The notes: a model not told the origin generated them from the letters alone. A stretch of DNA of 64,000 nucleotides from Pseudolabrys sp. (GCA_026125895.1 JAHCKG010000015.1:1-64000), one strand, 5' to 3'. Shown: positions 24,372-33,822, counted from the stretch's first letter. Numbers and translations are program-made.

Positions 24372-26636
24372 ATGGCCAAACGCCCGCGTCCGACCTTCAC
24401 CGACCAGGAAGCCCTGAATTTCCATTCGACCGGCCGTCCGGGCAAGCTGGAGGTCATCGCCACCAAGCCGATGGCGACCCAGCGCGACCTGTCGCTCGCC
24501 TATTCGCCCGGCGTCGCCGTGCCGGTGCTGGCGATCGCCGACGACCCGGCCAAGGCCTACGACCTCACCACCAAGGGCAATTTCGTCGCCGTCATCACCA
24601 ACGGCACCGCCATTCTCGGCCTCGGCAATCGCGGCGCGCTGGCGGCAAAGCCCGTGATGGAAGGCAAGGCGGTGCTGTTCAAGCGCTTCGCCGACATCGA
24701 CTCTATCGACCTCGAAGTCTCGACCGAGGATCCGGAGCAGTTCATCAACTGCGTCAAATATCTCGGCGCCGGCTGGGGCGGCATCAACCTCGAGGACATC
24801 AAGGCGCCCGAGTGTTTCATCATCGAGCAGAAGCTGCGCGAGGTGATGGACATCCCGGTGTTCCATGACGACCAGCACGGCACCGCGATCATCTCCGCCG
24901 CCGGTCTCATCAACGCGCTGGAAATGACCGGCCGCGACATCAAGAACACCAAGCTGGTGTGCAACGGCGCCGGCGCCGCCGGCATCGCCTGCCTCGAGCT
25001 GCTGCGCGCCATCGGCTTTCCGCCAAACAACCTCATTCTCTGCGACACCAAAGGCGTGATCTACAAAGGCCGTACCGACGGCATGAACCAGTGGAAGTCG
25101 GCCTACGCGGTCGAGACCAAGGCGCGCACGCTGGAGGACGCGCTGAAAGGCGCCGACGTTTTCTACGGCCTGTCGGCCAAGGGCGCGGTGACCAAGGAGA
25201 TGGTCAAGTCGATGGCCGACAAGCCGATCATCTTCGCCATGGCCAATCCGGACCCGGAAATCACCGCCGAGGAAGTGGCCGAAGTGCGCGACGACGCCAT
25301 CATGGCGACGGGCCGCTCCGACTATCCGAACCAGATCAACAACGTGCTCGGCTTCCCCTTCATCTTCCGCGGCGCGCTCGATGTGCGCGCCTCGACCATC
25401 AACATGGAAATGAAGATCGCCGCCGCGAAGGCGCTGGCGGCGCTGGCGCGCGAAGACGTGCCGGACGAAGTGGCGGCGACCTATGGCGGCCGGCTCAAAT
25501 TCGGCCCGGAATACATCATCCCGACGCCGTTCGATCCGCGCCTGATGTCCTACGTGCCGCCGGCGGTGGCCAAGGCGGCGATGGATACCGGCGTCGCGCG
25601 CAAGCCGATCGAGGACATGGCGGCCTACAAGGAGCAGCTTTCCGCCCGCCGCGATCCGATCGCCGGCACGCTGCAGCAGGTCTATTCGCGGCTGCGCCGC
25701 TCGCCGCAGCGCGTCGTCTTCGCCGAGGGCGAGGAGGAGCAGGTCATCCGCGCCGCCGCCTCCTTCGTCACGCAGGGGCTCGGCACCGCGCTGCTGGTCG
25801 GCCGCGAGGACCGCGTCAAGGAAACCGCGAAGGAAGCCGGCATCGAGCTCGGCAACGGCATCGAGATCATCAATGCCGCGCTGTCGAAGCGCAACGGCGT
25901 CTATCTCAATTATCTCTACGAGCGGCTGCAGCGCCGCGGCTATCTGCTACGCGACTGCCAGCGCCTGGTGAATACCGACCGCAACCACTTTGCCGCGCTG
26001 ATGGTGGCGAACGGCGACGCCGACGCCATGGTGGCCGGCGTGACGCGCAACTTCTCGGTGGCGCTGGAAGACGTGCGCCGGGTCATCGACCCCAAGCCCG
26101 GCCATCGCGTCATCGGCCTGTCGCTGGTGGTGGCGCGCGGCCGCACCGTGCTGGTCGCCGACACCGCGATCACCGAACTGCCGAGCGGCGAAGACCTCGC
26201 CGATATCGCCATCGAGGCCGCCGGCGTCGCCAAGCGGCTCGGCTATGTGCCGCGCGTCGGGATGCTCGCCTTCTCGACCTTCGGCCACCCGGCCGGCGAG
26301 CGCTCGGAAAAGGTCATCGAAGCCGTTCGGATCCTCGACCACCGCCGCGTCGATTTCGAATATGAAGGCGACATGGCGGCCGACGTCGCGCTCAATCCTG
26401 AACTCGCCACCGCCTACCCGTTCAACCGCCTGTCCGGCCCGGCCAATGTGCTGGTGATGCCGGCGTTCCACTCGGCGTCGATCTCGACCAAGATGCTGCA
26501 GGAGCTCGGCGGCGCCACCGTCATCGGTCCGCTGCTGGTCGGCCTCGACCGTTCGGTGCAGCTCGTGCAGCTTGGCGCCAAGGACACCCAGATCGTCAAC
26601 ATGGCGGCGATTGCCGCCTTCAATGTGAGCGGCTAA
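24372..26636 (+). CDS. maeB: NADP-dependent malic enzyme, MaeB type with phosphotransacetylase-like C-terminus
   Basis: 754 residues from ATG 24372; a GTG two codons earlier is also possible. Residues of about 1-430 are the malic enzyme: LAYSPGVAVPVLAI, VITNGTAILGLGNRGALA, FHDDQHGTAI with metal and substrate residues, and the Rossmann stretch VCNGAGAAGIACLELL. The rest resembles phosphate acetyltransferase (VFAEGEEEQVIRAA, FAALMVANGDADAMVAG, NRLSGPANVLVMPAFHSASI), usually regulatory. The enzyme decarboxylates malate to pyruvate and supplies NADPH, important when growing on C4 acids. The total length is normal for the family. Confidence 0.96.
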   Translation: MAKRPRPTFTDQEALNFHSTGRPGKLEVIATKPMATQRDLSLAYSPGVAVPVLAIADDPAKAYDLTTKGNFVAVITNGTAILGLGNRGALAAKPVMEGKAVLFKRFADIDSIDLEVSTEDPEQFINCVKYLGAGWGGINLEDIKAPECFIIEQKLREVMDIPVFHDDQHGTAIISAAGLINALEMTGRDIKNTKLVCNGAGAAGIACLELLRAIGFPPNNLILCDTKGVIYKGRTDGMNQWKSAYAVETKARTLEDALKGADVFYGLSAKGAVTKEMVKSMADKPIIFAMANPDPEITAEEVAEVRDDAIMATGRSDYPNQINNVLGFPFIFRGALDVRASTINMEMKIAAAKALAALAREDVPDEVAATYGGRLKFGPEYIIPTPFDPRLMSYVPPAVAKAAMDTGVARKPIEDMAAYKEQLSARRDPIAGTLQQVYSRLRRSPQRVVFAEGEEEQVIRAAASFVTQGLGTALLVGREDRVKETAKEAGIELGNGIEIINAALSKRNGVYLNYLYERLQRRGYLLRDCQRLVNTDRNHFAALMVANGDADAMVAGVTRNFSVALEDVRRVIDPKPGHRVIGLSLVVARGRTVLVADTAITELPSGEDLADIAIEAAGVAKRLGYVPRVGMLAFSTFGHPAGERSEKVIEAVRILDHRRVDFEYEGDMAADVALNPELATAYPFNRLSGPANVLVMPAFHSASISTKMLQELGGATVIGPLLVGLDRSVQLVQLGAKDTQIVNMAAIAAFNVSG

Positions 26637-26691
26637 CACTGTCGCAGCCGGGCAAGGATCGCCCGGCCGGGAATCAATTCGAGGAAACGCC

Positions 26692-27588
26692 ATGCCAGAC
26701 CATGCCCTCAGCGGCGTCATCGCCGCCGTCGCCACTCCGATCACCGAGGACGGTTCGCCCGACCTCGCCCGCGCCACCAAGCTTGCGCGCTATCTGCTCG
26801 ACAACGGCTGCGACGGGCTCAACGTGCTCGGCACTACCGGCGAAGCGACCTCGTTCTCGCTCGAAGAGCGAAAGCGCGTGATGGACGCCTACAAGTCCGC
26901 GGGCCTGCCGCTCGACCGGTTGATGGTCGGCACCGGGGCTGCCGCGGTCGCCGACGCCATCGCGCTGACGCAGCACGCCTCGGCGCTCGGCTTTGCCGGC
27001 GCGCTGGTGCTGCCGCCGTTCTATTACAAGGGCGTGCCCGACGACGGGCTGGTCGCCTATATCGAGGCGATCGTGAACGCCACGGCCGCGAAGCCGATCC
27101 CGATCTACCTGTATCACTACCCGCAGCAGTCAGGCCTGCACTGGCACGTGCCGCTGGTGCGCCGCCTGCTCGACCGCTTCGGCGCCCGCATCGTGGGACT
27201 GAAGGATTCCTCGGGCGACATGAACTATGCCCGCGAGGCCCAAGCGATCGGCAAGCACTTCGCCGTGTTCCCCTCGACCGAGGCCGTGCTGCTCGACGCC
27301 CGCGCCGGCGCATTCGCGGGCTGCATCTCGGCGACCGCGAACCTGAACGCCGATCTTTGCCAACTGGCCTGGGCCAAGGGCGACAAGGCCGCGCACGACG
27401 CCGCGGTGACGATCCGCAAGCTGTTCGACGGCAAGGCGCTGGTATCGGGCGTGAAGTCGCTGCTCTCGCACATCCACGGCGATCCGGCGCTGGCGCGGGT
27501 CAAGCCGCCGCTGGCGGCGTTCCCGTCCGCCGACCGCGCCAGCGTGGTCGCAGGCTACGATCAGGTGCGCGGCAAACGGGTGGCGTGA
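26692..27588 (+). CDS. Dihydrodipicolinate synthase family aldolase
   Basis: 298 residues. A DapA-superfamily TIM barrel: GTTGEATSFS at residues 48-57, tyrosines near 141-143 (YLYHYPQQSG) and the Schiff-base Lys171 in IVGLKDSSGD. The subgroup with VLPPFYYKGV and VKSLLSHIHGDP differs from true DapA, so it more likely cleaves or condenses a 2-keto acid such as a sugar-acid product. It starts 55 bases after maeB, with a GC-rich hairpin (GCCGGGC...GCCCGGC, 26648-26668) in between, so co-transcription is possible. Downstream lies a broken gene fragment. Confidence 0.88.
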   Translation: MPDHALSGVIAAVATPITEDGSPDLARATKLARYLLDNGCDGLNVLGTTGEATSFSLEERKRVMDAYKSAGLPLDRLMVGTGAAAVADAIALTQHASALGFAGALVLPPFYYKGVPDDGLVAYIEAIVNATAAKPIPIYLYHYPQQSGLHWHVPLVRRLLDRFGARIVGLKDSSGDMNYAREAQAIGKHFAVFPSTEAVLLDARAGAFAGCISATANLNADLCQLAWAKGDKAAHDAAVTIRKLFDGKALVSGVKSLLSHIHGDPALARVKPPLAAFPSADRASVVAGYDQVRGKRVA

Positions 27589-27643
27589 TCCCGAACGGCG
27601 GGAATCGGCATTCAAACGGGTTCGTGCGCCTGGGAAGCTAACG

Positions 27644-27718
27644 ATGGCCCCGAGAGACACAACGATCGCCATTGTCGGCGGCGGCATCGGCGGACTTTTT
27701 TCCATTAACAAATCTTAA
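27644..27718 (+). pseudogene. Remnant: N-terminus of an FAD-dependent monooxygenase
   Basis: A 24-codon frame starts ATG GCC CCG and encodes TIAIVGGGIGGL, the GxGxxG dinucleotide-binding opening of flavin monooxygenases, then runs out after a further six residues into TAA. Coding similarity stops at a T-run (about 27697-27702), where AT-rich sequence upstream of rpsT begins. It is best read as the 5' stub left by a deletion. No downstream part is found. Confidence 0.6.
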
Positions 27719-27794
27719 CTGGAGGCCGGTTGGTAGGCGCGGCTCAGGTCTGCCGCACGCCACCAGTCGCCGTCAGAGACCGAACGAGATTTAG

Positions 27795-28061
27795 ATGGCC
27801 AACACCAAATCCGCCCGCAAGGCGACCCGCAAGATTGCGCGCCGTACGGCGATCAACAAGGCGCGCCGCACCACGCTGCGCAACTCGGTGCGCAAGGTTG
27901 AAGAAGCGATCGCCGCCGGCGACCGCGCCGCGGCCGATGCCGCTTTCAAGTCCGCGGAGCCGGCGATCATGCGCGCCGCCCAGCGCGGTACCGTTCACAA
28001 GAACACGGCCAGCCGCAAAGTCTCGCGCCTGTCGCACCGCATCGCGAAACTCGGCAAGTAA
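27795..28061 (+). CDS. rpsT: 30S ribosomal protein S20
   Basis: 88 residues, [20 protein letters not shown], strongly basic and helical, with [20 protein letters not shown] at the C-terminus: a full-length S20. It binds 16S rRNA and helps assemble the 30S subunit. It sits upstream of dnaA, a common arrangement in this order. A hairpin follows 22 bases after the stop. The sequence just upstream (TTAAC...TTAAC around 27706-27719) may belong to its promoter. Confidence 0.97.
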   Translation: MANTKSARKATRKIARRTAINKARRTTLRNSVRKVEEAIAAGDRAAADAAFKSAEPAIMRAAQRGTVHKNTASRKVSRLSHRIAKLGK

Positions 28062-28083
28062 GTCCGCGGCTTTCGACCGAGAT

Positions 28084-28103
28084 CCGCCGAGCATGCTCGG
28101 CGG
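28084..28103 (+). terminator. Hairpin after rpsT
   Basis: CCGCCGAGCATGCTCGGCGG is a perfect palindrome followed by TTT, 22 bases after the rpsT stop. It is a plausible intrinsic terminator with a short T-tract. Confidence 0.6.
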
Positions 28104-29423
28104 TTTCCTTCGACGCCAATGATACCGATTGCGAGGCTGCGACAATTGCCACCACCAGGCACACCTCAGGTGTTCGCGTGACTAAAATAATTCAGATGCT
28201 AATTTCTCTGACTCCAAGACAATTTCCAAGACAATTCAACAACGCGACGCGCATCGCGATGCGCCCGCGAGCGCGCGCCGTCGCCAAACTGTCACCCGCA
28301 TGTCAGGCAGTTATGGGCGCCAAGCATTTTCAGCGTCGAAACGCAACGCGACCTTTTCTAATTCAACCGACGCAAGCGATTTCTCGCCGGGGGCTACCTT
28401 CAATTTTGCCCAGAAAACTTTTCGCCAACTGAATGACGCTGACCAACGCCAACTGGAGCGCCGAAACGCCGACCAACGGCTTCAAACGTTTGTCGATGAA
28501 TTTTTCCGTGGCGCCATTGCGCATGTCGGCTGACCATTCGAAATTTACAAACGACTCATCAACGTGTTGCCGTTCCGGCGGTACAAAATTTGCGTTGCAT
28601 GAAAGTCACGCTCGCGCCGCAGGTCCTTACCAAACGTTAAATCCAAATTGCCCGCCCGATTTCGTTGTGTATCTTGAAACGGCGCACGGACATTCCGCTG
28701 TGCGCGATCAGACACAAGGAACAACGCTGCGCTCATTGGCAGATGAGAACGGCTTTCTATTGCCCGAAACGGACAATAGCGATCGCCGAGCGGCAAATCT
28801 CCGGGCGCCACCCCGCCGTCAGAGCCGAGCGTAAAGGCGCTGAACAATCGGCATGCGGAAGTTGCGGTTGACGTGACAATGAGCATCGAAACAAATGAAA
28901 CAAACAGTTCAAACATCGCACTGGAGAGCAGATCAGCTTTGCGTGTGGGTTAATTGAACGTAGTTGAATTCGAACGACAGCCGACTTGCTTTCGATACCG
29001 GCGCGCTTCTGAACTGGACTCTGATTTTGAAGTTGGACTAGGTTGGGCCACGCCGGGATCAACGGCGGCTGTAGCCGAGCCGACAGGTGAACCCGGGCGT
29101 CAGCCCGTCAATAGGGGGGATATCGAAATGGCGAACACTGGTCCGGAGCACTGTTCACGCGCCCGCATCGCGGTGCTGTTCCAGTCCGGTCCGTGCGACG
29201 CCTCTCGCGATATCGCCGCCATCCCCCATGGCAATGCGCCGCCCTTCCGCTAAAGGCGCGCGCCTCCCAAGCTGAAATCCGCCACGCACTGCCGTCCTCA
29301 GTTTCGGCAGACCCATTCGTGAAAAGTTGTTGCGTTCCGTACCGGCGCGTCGGCGGCTTGCCCGCTTGGCCGAGCAACTGCTGTCCGTTCAACCAATCAA
29401 GACGAACCAAAGAGAACAAGAAA
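28104..29423. other. 1.3-kb gene-poor, AT-richer region upstream of dnaA; candidate oriC
   Basis: No gene is convincing here. Open frames exist on both strands (28433-28834 plus, 28545-28916 minus) but their products resemble nothing and their codon use differs from the neighbours. The DNA is clearly richer in A and T than the flanks. It contains a 14-bp palindrome CGCATCGCGATGCG (28250-28263), near-repeats such as GACCAACG and GCCAACTG (28430-28480), and GANTC methylation sites near 28210, 28552 and 29017. I see no perfect TTATCCACA DnaA box. It may hold the origin, the long dnaA leader, or both. Confidence 0.4.
29128..29253 (+). CDS. Possible 41-residue leader ORF upstream of dnaA
   Basis: ATG 29128 has AGGGGGG eight bases upstream and encodes [20 protein letters not shown] followed by 21 further residues, ending at TAA 29253, 170 bases before dnaA. 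No family is recognised. The good ribosome binding site is the only support. It could be a leader peptide or chance. Confidence 0.22.
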   Translation: MANTGPEHCSRARIAVLFQSGPCDASRDIAAIPHGNAPPFR

Positions 29424-30857
29424 ATGCCGAACGATGATCAGGAGAGCTGGCTCAGAGTGAAATCGCGGCTGCGCTCGGAAGTCGGCGACGACGTTTTCTC
29501 GAGCTGGTTTGCGCGCATGGACCTGGAAGGCCTCGATGACGGCGGCGTGCGCCTGTCGGTGCCGACCCGTTTTCTCAAGAGCTGGATTCAATCGCACTAC
29601 GCCGAAAAGGTGCTGACCTGCTGGCAGGCCGAGCGCAACGAAGTCGGCCGCATCGAGCTGATCGTGCGCTCCGCGGTGCTCAAGAGCACCGTGCAGCCCA
29701 AGGCCAAGGTGGAACCGGCGGCCATGAACGGTCATGGCGATGGCCGTCACATGAACGGCACGGTCGCCGGCCGGCCCATCCCGGCGGGCGATGCCGCGGT
29801 GCACGAAGCGCTCGGCGGCTCGCCGCTCGATGCGCGGCTGACCTTCGACAGCTTCGTTGTCGGCCGTTCCAACACCTTGGCACAGGCCGCCGCCAAGCAG
29901 GTCGCCGCCGGCCGCCGCAACGACCCGGTGCTGTTCAATCCGCTCTACATCCATGCCGGCGTCGGCCTGGGCAAAACGCATCTGCTGCAGGCCATCACCT
30001 GGGCCGGCAACGCCTCGGGCGAGCGTAAGGTGCTTTACCTCACCGCCGAGAAGTTCATGTACGGCTTCGTCGCGGCGCTGCGAGCGCAGAACGCGCTGGC
30101 CTTCAAGGAAGCGCTGCGCGGCATCGGCGTCCTCGTGATCGACGACCTGCAGTTCCTGCAGGGCAAGTCGACGCAGGCCGAGTTCTGCCACACGCTCAAC
30201 GCGTTGATCGACGCCGGGCGCCAGGTGGTCATCGCCTCCGACCGGCCGCCGTCGGACCTCGAAAGCCTCGATGAGCGCGTGCGCTCGCGCCTCGCCGGCG
30301 GTCTCGTCGTCGAGATGGGCGGACTGGGCGAGGAACTGCGGCTGGAAATCCTCAAAGCCCGCGTGCTCGCCGCGCGCGCGCATCACCCGACCTTCGACGT
30401 GCCGCTGCCGGTGCTGGCCTATATCGCCAAGACCGTGACCCATAACGGCCGCGACCTGGAAGGCGCGCTCAACCGCCTGCTCGCCCACTCCAAGCTGACC
30501 GGCCAATCCGTGACGCTGGAAATGGCCGAGCGCGAGGTCAGGGACCTGATCCGTCCGCAGGAACCCAAGCGCGTCAAGATCGAGGACATCCAGCGCATCG
30601 TGGCGCGGCAGTACAATGTCAGCCGCTCCGACCTCTTGTCCTCGCGCCGCACCGCCAATGTCGTGCGCCCGCGCCAGGTGGCGATGTATCTCGCCAAAAC
30701 CCTGACGCTGCGCTCGCTGCCGGAGATCGGACGGCGCTTCGGCGGCCGTGACCACACGACCGTCCTGCACGCGGTGCGCAAGATCGAGGGCCTGGTCGGC
30801 AGCGACATGACGCTGTCGGAGGAGATCGAGATCCTGAAGCGGCAGTTGCAGGAGTAA
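29424..30857 (+). CDS. dnaA: Chromosomal replication initiator protein DnaA
   Basis: 477 residues from ATG 29424. Domain I ([20 protein letters not shown]) is followed by a variable domain II (about residues 85-135). The AAA+ domain has Walker [11 protein letters not shown] and Walker [11 protein letters not shown]. The C-terminal DNA-binding domain has the box-recognition motif [15 protein letters not shown]. It opens oriC and regulates its own and other promoters. It is followed by a palindromic repeat and dnaN, the usual order. Confidence 0.98.
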   Translation: MPNDDQESWLRVKSRLRSEVGDDVFSSWFARMDLEGLDDGGVRLSVPTRFLKSWIQSHYAEKVLTCWQAERNEVGRIELIVRSAVLKSTVQPKAKVEPAAMNGHGDGRHMNGTVAGRPIPAGDAAVHEALGGSPLDARLTFDSFVVGRSNTLAQAAAKQVAAGRRNDPVLFNPLYIHAGVGLGKTHLLQAITWAGNASGERKVLYLTAEKFMYGFVAALRAQNALAFKEALRGIGVLVIDDLQFLQGKSTQAEFCHTLNALIDAGRQVVIASDRPPSDLESLDERVRSRLAGGLVVEMGGLGEELRLEILKARVLAARAHHPTFDVPLPVLAYIAKTVTHNGRDLEGALNRLLAHSKLTGQSVTLEMAEREVRDLIRPQEPKRVKIEDIQRIVARQYNVSRSDLLSSRRTANVVRPRQVAMYLAKTLTLRSLPEIGRRFGGRDHTTVLHAVRKIEGLVGSDMTLSEEIEILKRQLQE

Positions 30858-30872
30858 GCGGCTGCCTCTTCA

Positions 30873-30979
30873 CCTCTCCCATAGGGAGAGGTCGGCCCGC
30901 AAAGCGGGCCGGGTGATGGGTTACAGCCTCATACGCAATTGGCCCCCTCACCCTAGCCCTCTCCCCAACGGGGAGAGGG
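30873..30979. repeat. Inverted pair of CTCTCCC hairpin repeats between dnaA and dnaN
   Basis: The left unit has hairpin CCTCTCCCATAGGGAGAGG, hairpin GGCCCGCAAAGCGGGCC and tail GGGTGATGGG. The right unit has tail CCCCCTCACCC and hairpin CCCTCTCCCCAACGGGGAG (extended to GGG), and lacks the second hairpin. The tails face inward across about 22 bases. It is the same family as around the DUF559 gene. Confidence 0.85.
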
Positions 30980-31154
30980 AACAGGCCTGCGTCTTTGGCG
31001 CGTGCCTGTGGACGCCCTGGGGATAGGAACGGGGGTTTCGCCCTCCCCTGTCGCCAGCCCTTGCGAAATTGCCCCGCTCTTGCCACCTTTGCCCCCCGGC
31101 TTCCGCCGGCTGGCGCCAGTGGGGTGGTTCTTCGGCGCCGAAGCGGGATTTTCC

Positions 31155-32261
31155 ATGAAAGTAACTGTCGAACGCGCCGAACTCCTGAAGTCGCTGAGCC
31201 ACGTGTACCGCGTGGTCGAACGGCGCAATACCATTCCAATCCTGTCCAACGTGCTGATCCGCGCCGACAAGGGCAAACTCAGCATGAAGGCGACCGACCT
31301 CGACCTCGAGGTGACGGATTCGATCGCCGCCGAGGTCGCGCCGGGCGGCGCCACCACCGTGCCGGCGCACATGTTCTACGACATCGTGCGCAAGCTGCCG
31401 GACGGCTCGCAGATCGTCATCGAGGGTTCCGGCGACCGCGCCGTGCTGTCGATCCGCGCCGGGCGCTCGCGCTTCACCTTGCAGACCCTGCCAGAGAGCG
31501 ACTTCCCCGATCTCGCCGCCGGCGAGATGAGCCACTCCTTCAGCCTGCCGGCCGCCGATCTCAAGCGCCTCATCGATAAGACGCAGTTCGCGATCTCGAC
31601 CGAGGAGACCCGCTACTATCTCAACGGCATCTACCTGCACGCCGCCGGCAAGATGCTGCGCGCTGTCGCCACCGACGGCCACCGCCTGGCGCAGGTCGAA
31701 TTGCCGCTGCCGGAAGGCGCCGACGGCATGCCGGGCATCATCATCCCACGCAAGACGGTCGCCGAGGTCCAGCGTCTCATTGAAACCGGCGAAGGCGAAA
31801 TCGCGGTGGAACTGTCCGCCGGCAAGATCCGCTTCTCCATCGGCAATGTCGTGCTCATCTCCAAGCTGATCGACGGCACCTTCCCCGATTACGGGCGCGT
31901 CATTCCGGCCAACAACGACAAGAGCCTGGTCGTCGACAAGAAGGATTTCGAGGCCGCGGTCGATCGTGTCTCGACCGTGTCGAGCGAGCGCGGTCGCGCC
32001 GTGAAGCTGTCGATCACCGGCGGGCGGCTCGTGCTGTCGGTGACCAACCCGGATTCCGGCAGCGCCACCGAAGAGCTCGAGGTCGATTACGAAGCCGATC
32101 CGCTCGATATCGGCTTCAACTCGCGCTATCTGCTCGACATCGCCGCGCAGATCGAAGGCGAGGTCGCGATCTTGAAACTGGCCGACCCGGGTTCGCCGAC
32201 GCTGATCCAGGACAAGGACGCCAAAGGCGCCCTTTACGTCCTGATGCCGATGCGCGTTTAA
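31155..32261 (+). CDS. dnaN: DNA polymerase III subunit beta (sliding clamp)
   Basis: 368 residues from ATG 31155 (MKVTVERAELLKSLSHVYRV). Three repeated clamp domains: VVERRNTIPILSNVLI, the second-domain region FAISTEETRYYLNGIYLHA with ATDGHRLAQ, and the C-terminus ALYVLMPMRV, normal for beta. The dimer encircles DNA and tethers polymerase III and other clamp users. An alternative upstream start is unlikely because the preceding sequence is repeat-rich and unlike clamp N-termini. Confidence 0.98.
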   Translation: MKVTVERAELLKSLSHVYRVVERRNTIPILSNVLIRADKGKLSMKATDLDLEVTDSIAAEVAPGGATTVPAHMFYDIVRKLPDGSQIVIEGSGDRAVLSIRAGRSRFTLQTLPESDFPDLAAGEMSHSFSLPAADLKRLIDKTQFAISTEETRYYLNGIYLHAAGKMLRAVATDGHRLAQVELPLPEGADGMPGIIIPRKTVAEVQRLIETGEGEIAVELSAGKIRFSIGNVVLISKLIDGTFPDYGRVIPANNDKSLVVDKKDFEAAVDRVSTVSSERGRAVKLSITGGRLVLSVTNPDSGSATEELEVDYEADPLDIGFNSRYLLDIAAQIEGEVAILKLADPGSPTLIQDKDAKGALYVLMPMRV

Positions 32262-32298
32262 AGGCGCGTTCAGACCCGCCCCTTGCCGGAGTAGTTGC

Positions 32299-33264
32299 AT
32301 GCAGATCGCCATGATCGGGCTCGGCCGCATGGGCGCCAACCTGTCGCGCCGGCTGATCAAGCACGGCCATCAGGTCGTGGTCAGCGACCACTCGGCCACC
32401 GCCGTCGAGGCGCTGGCCAAGGATGGCGGCACCGCGGCCGCGTCTCTGGAGGACGTCGTCAAGAAGCTCACCGCGCCGCGTGCGGTCTGGGTGATGCTGC
32501 CGGCGGGCGACGCCACCGAGACGACGATCAATCGCCTCGCCGAACTCCTGTCACCGGGCGACACCATCATCGACGGTGGCAACACCAACTGGCGCGACGA
32601 TTTGCGCCGCGCCGCGGCGCTGAAAGCGCGCGGCCTGCACCACATCGACATCGGCACCTCGGGCGGCGTCCTCGGCGCGACGTCTGGCTACTGCCTGATG
32701 ATCGGCGGCGAGAAAGCCGCCGTGGACCGCCTCGCGCCCATCTTCGCCGCGCTGGCGCCCGGCGACGGCAAGATGTCGCCAACATCAACAGCACCGGACG
32801 GCTGGCTGCATGTCGGCCCCAACGGCGCCGGGCATTTCGTCAAGATGGTGCACAACGGCATCGAATACGGCCTGATGCAGGCCTATGCCGAAGGCTTCCA
32901 GATTCTCGCCGAGGCCAACGACGCCAGCGTGCCGGAGGCCGAGCGCATGGCGCTCGATATCGGCGCCATCGCGGAAGTCTGGCGCCACGGCAGCATCGTC
33001 GAATCCAAGCTGCTCGACGTCACCGCCAAGGCCTTGGCCGGTGACACGGCGCTCAATGAGTTTTCCGGCGTGGTGGACGACACCGGCGAAGGCCGCTGGA
33101 CCATCCAGACCGCCATCGAGCGCGCTATTCCGGTGATGACGTTGTCGGCGGCGCTCTATGCGCGCTTCCGCTCGCGCCGGCAGCCGAACTTCGCCGACAA
33201 GGTGATTTCAGCCATGCGCCGCGGTTTCGGCGGCCACGGTGAAGGTAAGGTCGCCGGCAAGTAG
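32299..33264 (+). CDS. gnd: 6-phosphogluconate dehydrogenase, decarboxylating (short GntZ/YqeC type)
   Basis: 321 residues. N-terminal Rossmann motif MIGLGRMGANLSRRL, DGGNTNWRDD, the substrate motif GTSGGVLGATSGYCLMIGG, the catalytic lysine region GAGHFVKMVHNGIEYGLMQA and the late EGRWTIQTAIERAIPV. The short form (about 300-330 residues) is commonly NAD-dependent. It converts 6-phosphogluconate to ribulose-5-phosphate. It begins 37 bases after dnaN and is followed after one base by gluconokinase, forming a two-gene gluconate pathway unit between dnaN and recF. Confidence 0.95.
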   Translation: MQIAMIGLGRMGANLSRRLIKHGHQVVVSDHSATAVEALAKDGGTAAASLEDVVKKLTAPRAVWVMLPAGDATETTINRLAELLSPGDTIIDGGNTNWRDDLRRAAALKARGLHHIDIGTSGGVLGATSGYCLMIGGEKAAVDRLAPIFAALAPGDGKMSPTSTAPDGWLHVGPNGAGHFVKMVHNGIEYGLMQAYAEGFQILAEANDASVPEAERMALDIGAIAEVWRHGSIVESKLLDVTAKALAGDTALNEFSGVVDDTGEGRWTIQTAIERAIPVMTLSAALYARFRSRRQPNFADKVISAMRRGFGGHGEGKVAGK

Positions 33265-33265
33265 C

Positions 33266-33790
33266 ATGACGGATCAGCGCGCCAGCACATGGACCGCCGC
33301 CATCATCGTCATGGGCGTCTCCGGCGCCGGCAAGAGCACCATCGGCGCGTTGCTGTCGCAGCGTCTGAACCGGCCGCTGGTCGAAGGCGACAGCCTGCAT
33401 CCGGCCGCCAACATCGCGAAGATGACGCAAGGCATTCCGCTCAATGACGACGACCGCCGGCCCTGGCTCGAGGCCATCGCCGCACGTATCGACGAGGCGC
33501 GGCAGACGCGCAGGCCGGTGATCGTCACCTGTTCGGCGCTCAAGCGCGCCTATCGCGAGATTCTGACCGGCGGCCATGACGATGTCGGCTTCGTCTATCT
33601 TCGCGGCACCAAGGACCTGATCGCCAGCCGGCTCAAGGCTCGCACCAACCACTTCATGCCGCCGGGCCTGCTCGACAGCCAGTTCGTCGCGCTGCAGGAG
33701 CCGGGCGAGGACGAGCCGACCCTGTCGATTGCGATCGACGCGCCGCCGGACGAAATGGCGGACAGGATAGTACGCCAGTTCGTGCCGTAG
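33266..33790 (+). CDS. gntK: Gluconokinase
   Basis: 174 residues from ATG 33266, one base after the gnd stop, so the two are coupled. P-loop VMGVSGAGKSTIGALLSQ, then EGDSLHPAANIAKMTQGIPL, TCSALKRAYREIL and FVYLRGTKDLIASRLKAR: a complete GntK-type kinase. It phosphorylates gluconate to 6-phosphogluconate, the substrate of the preceding enzyme. Its end is 32 bases from the left inverted repeat of the DUF559 cassette. Confidence 0.95.
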   Translation: MTDQRASTWTAAIIVMGVSGAGKSTIGALLSQRLNRPLVEGDSLHPAANIAKMTQGIPLNDDDRRPWLEAIAARIDEARQTRRPVIVTCSALKRAYREILTGGHDDVGFVYLRGTKDLIASRLKARTNHFMPPGLLDSQFVALQEPGEDEPTLSIAIDAPPDEMADRIVRQFVP

Positions 33791-33822
33791 CGGGTTGAGT
33801 TTACGCGAGCCACGCCCTCGCT

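Noticed and set aside
28433-28916. Overlapping frames on both strands in the dnaA upstream gap, the minus one starting like a signal peptide (MFELFVSFVSMLIVTSTATS)
   Set aside because: The hydrophobic start is short, the rest matches no family, codon use is unlike the neighbours and no ribosome binding site is clear. More likely non-coding.
29193-29423. A longer DnaA beginning at 29193
   Set aside because: The frame stays open upstream by chance. DnaA domain I begins right after ATG 29424 and the extra 77 residues resemble nothing.
28104-29423. Consensus DnaA boxes (TTATCCACA) in the putative origin
   Set aside because: I looked on both strands and found no perfect copy, so the origin call is kept tentative.
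30873-30979. A CRISPR-like array suggested by recurring palindromes
   Set aside because: Units are inverted pairs, not direct repeats with uniform spacers, and no cas genes occur in the window.
33159-33264. A longer gluconokinase starting inside gnd at 33239
   Set aside because: The ATG at 33266, one base after the gnd stop, starts directly before the P-loop region at the usual distance. The extension has no family similarity.
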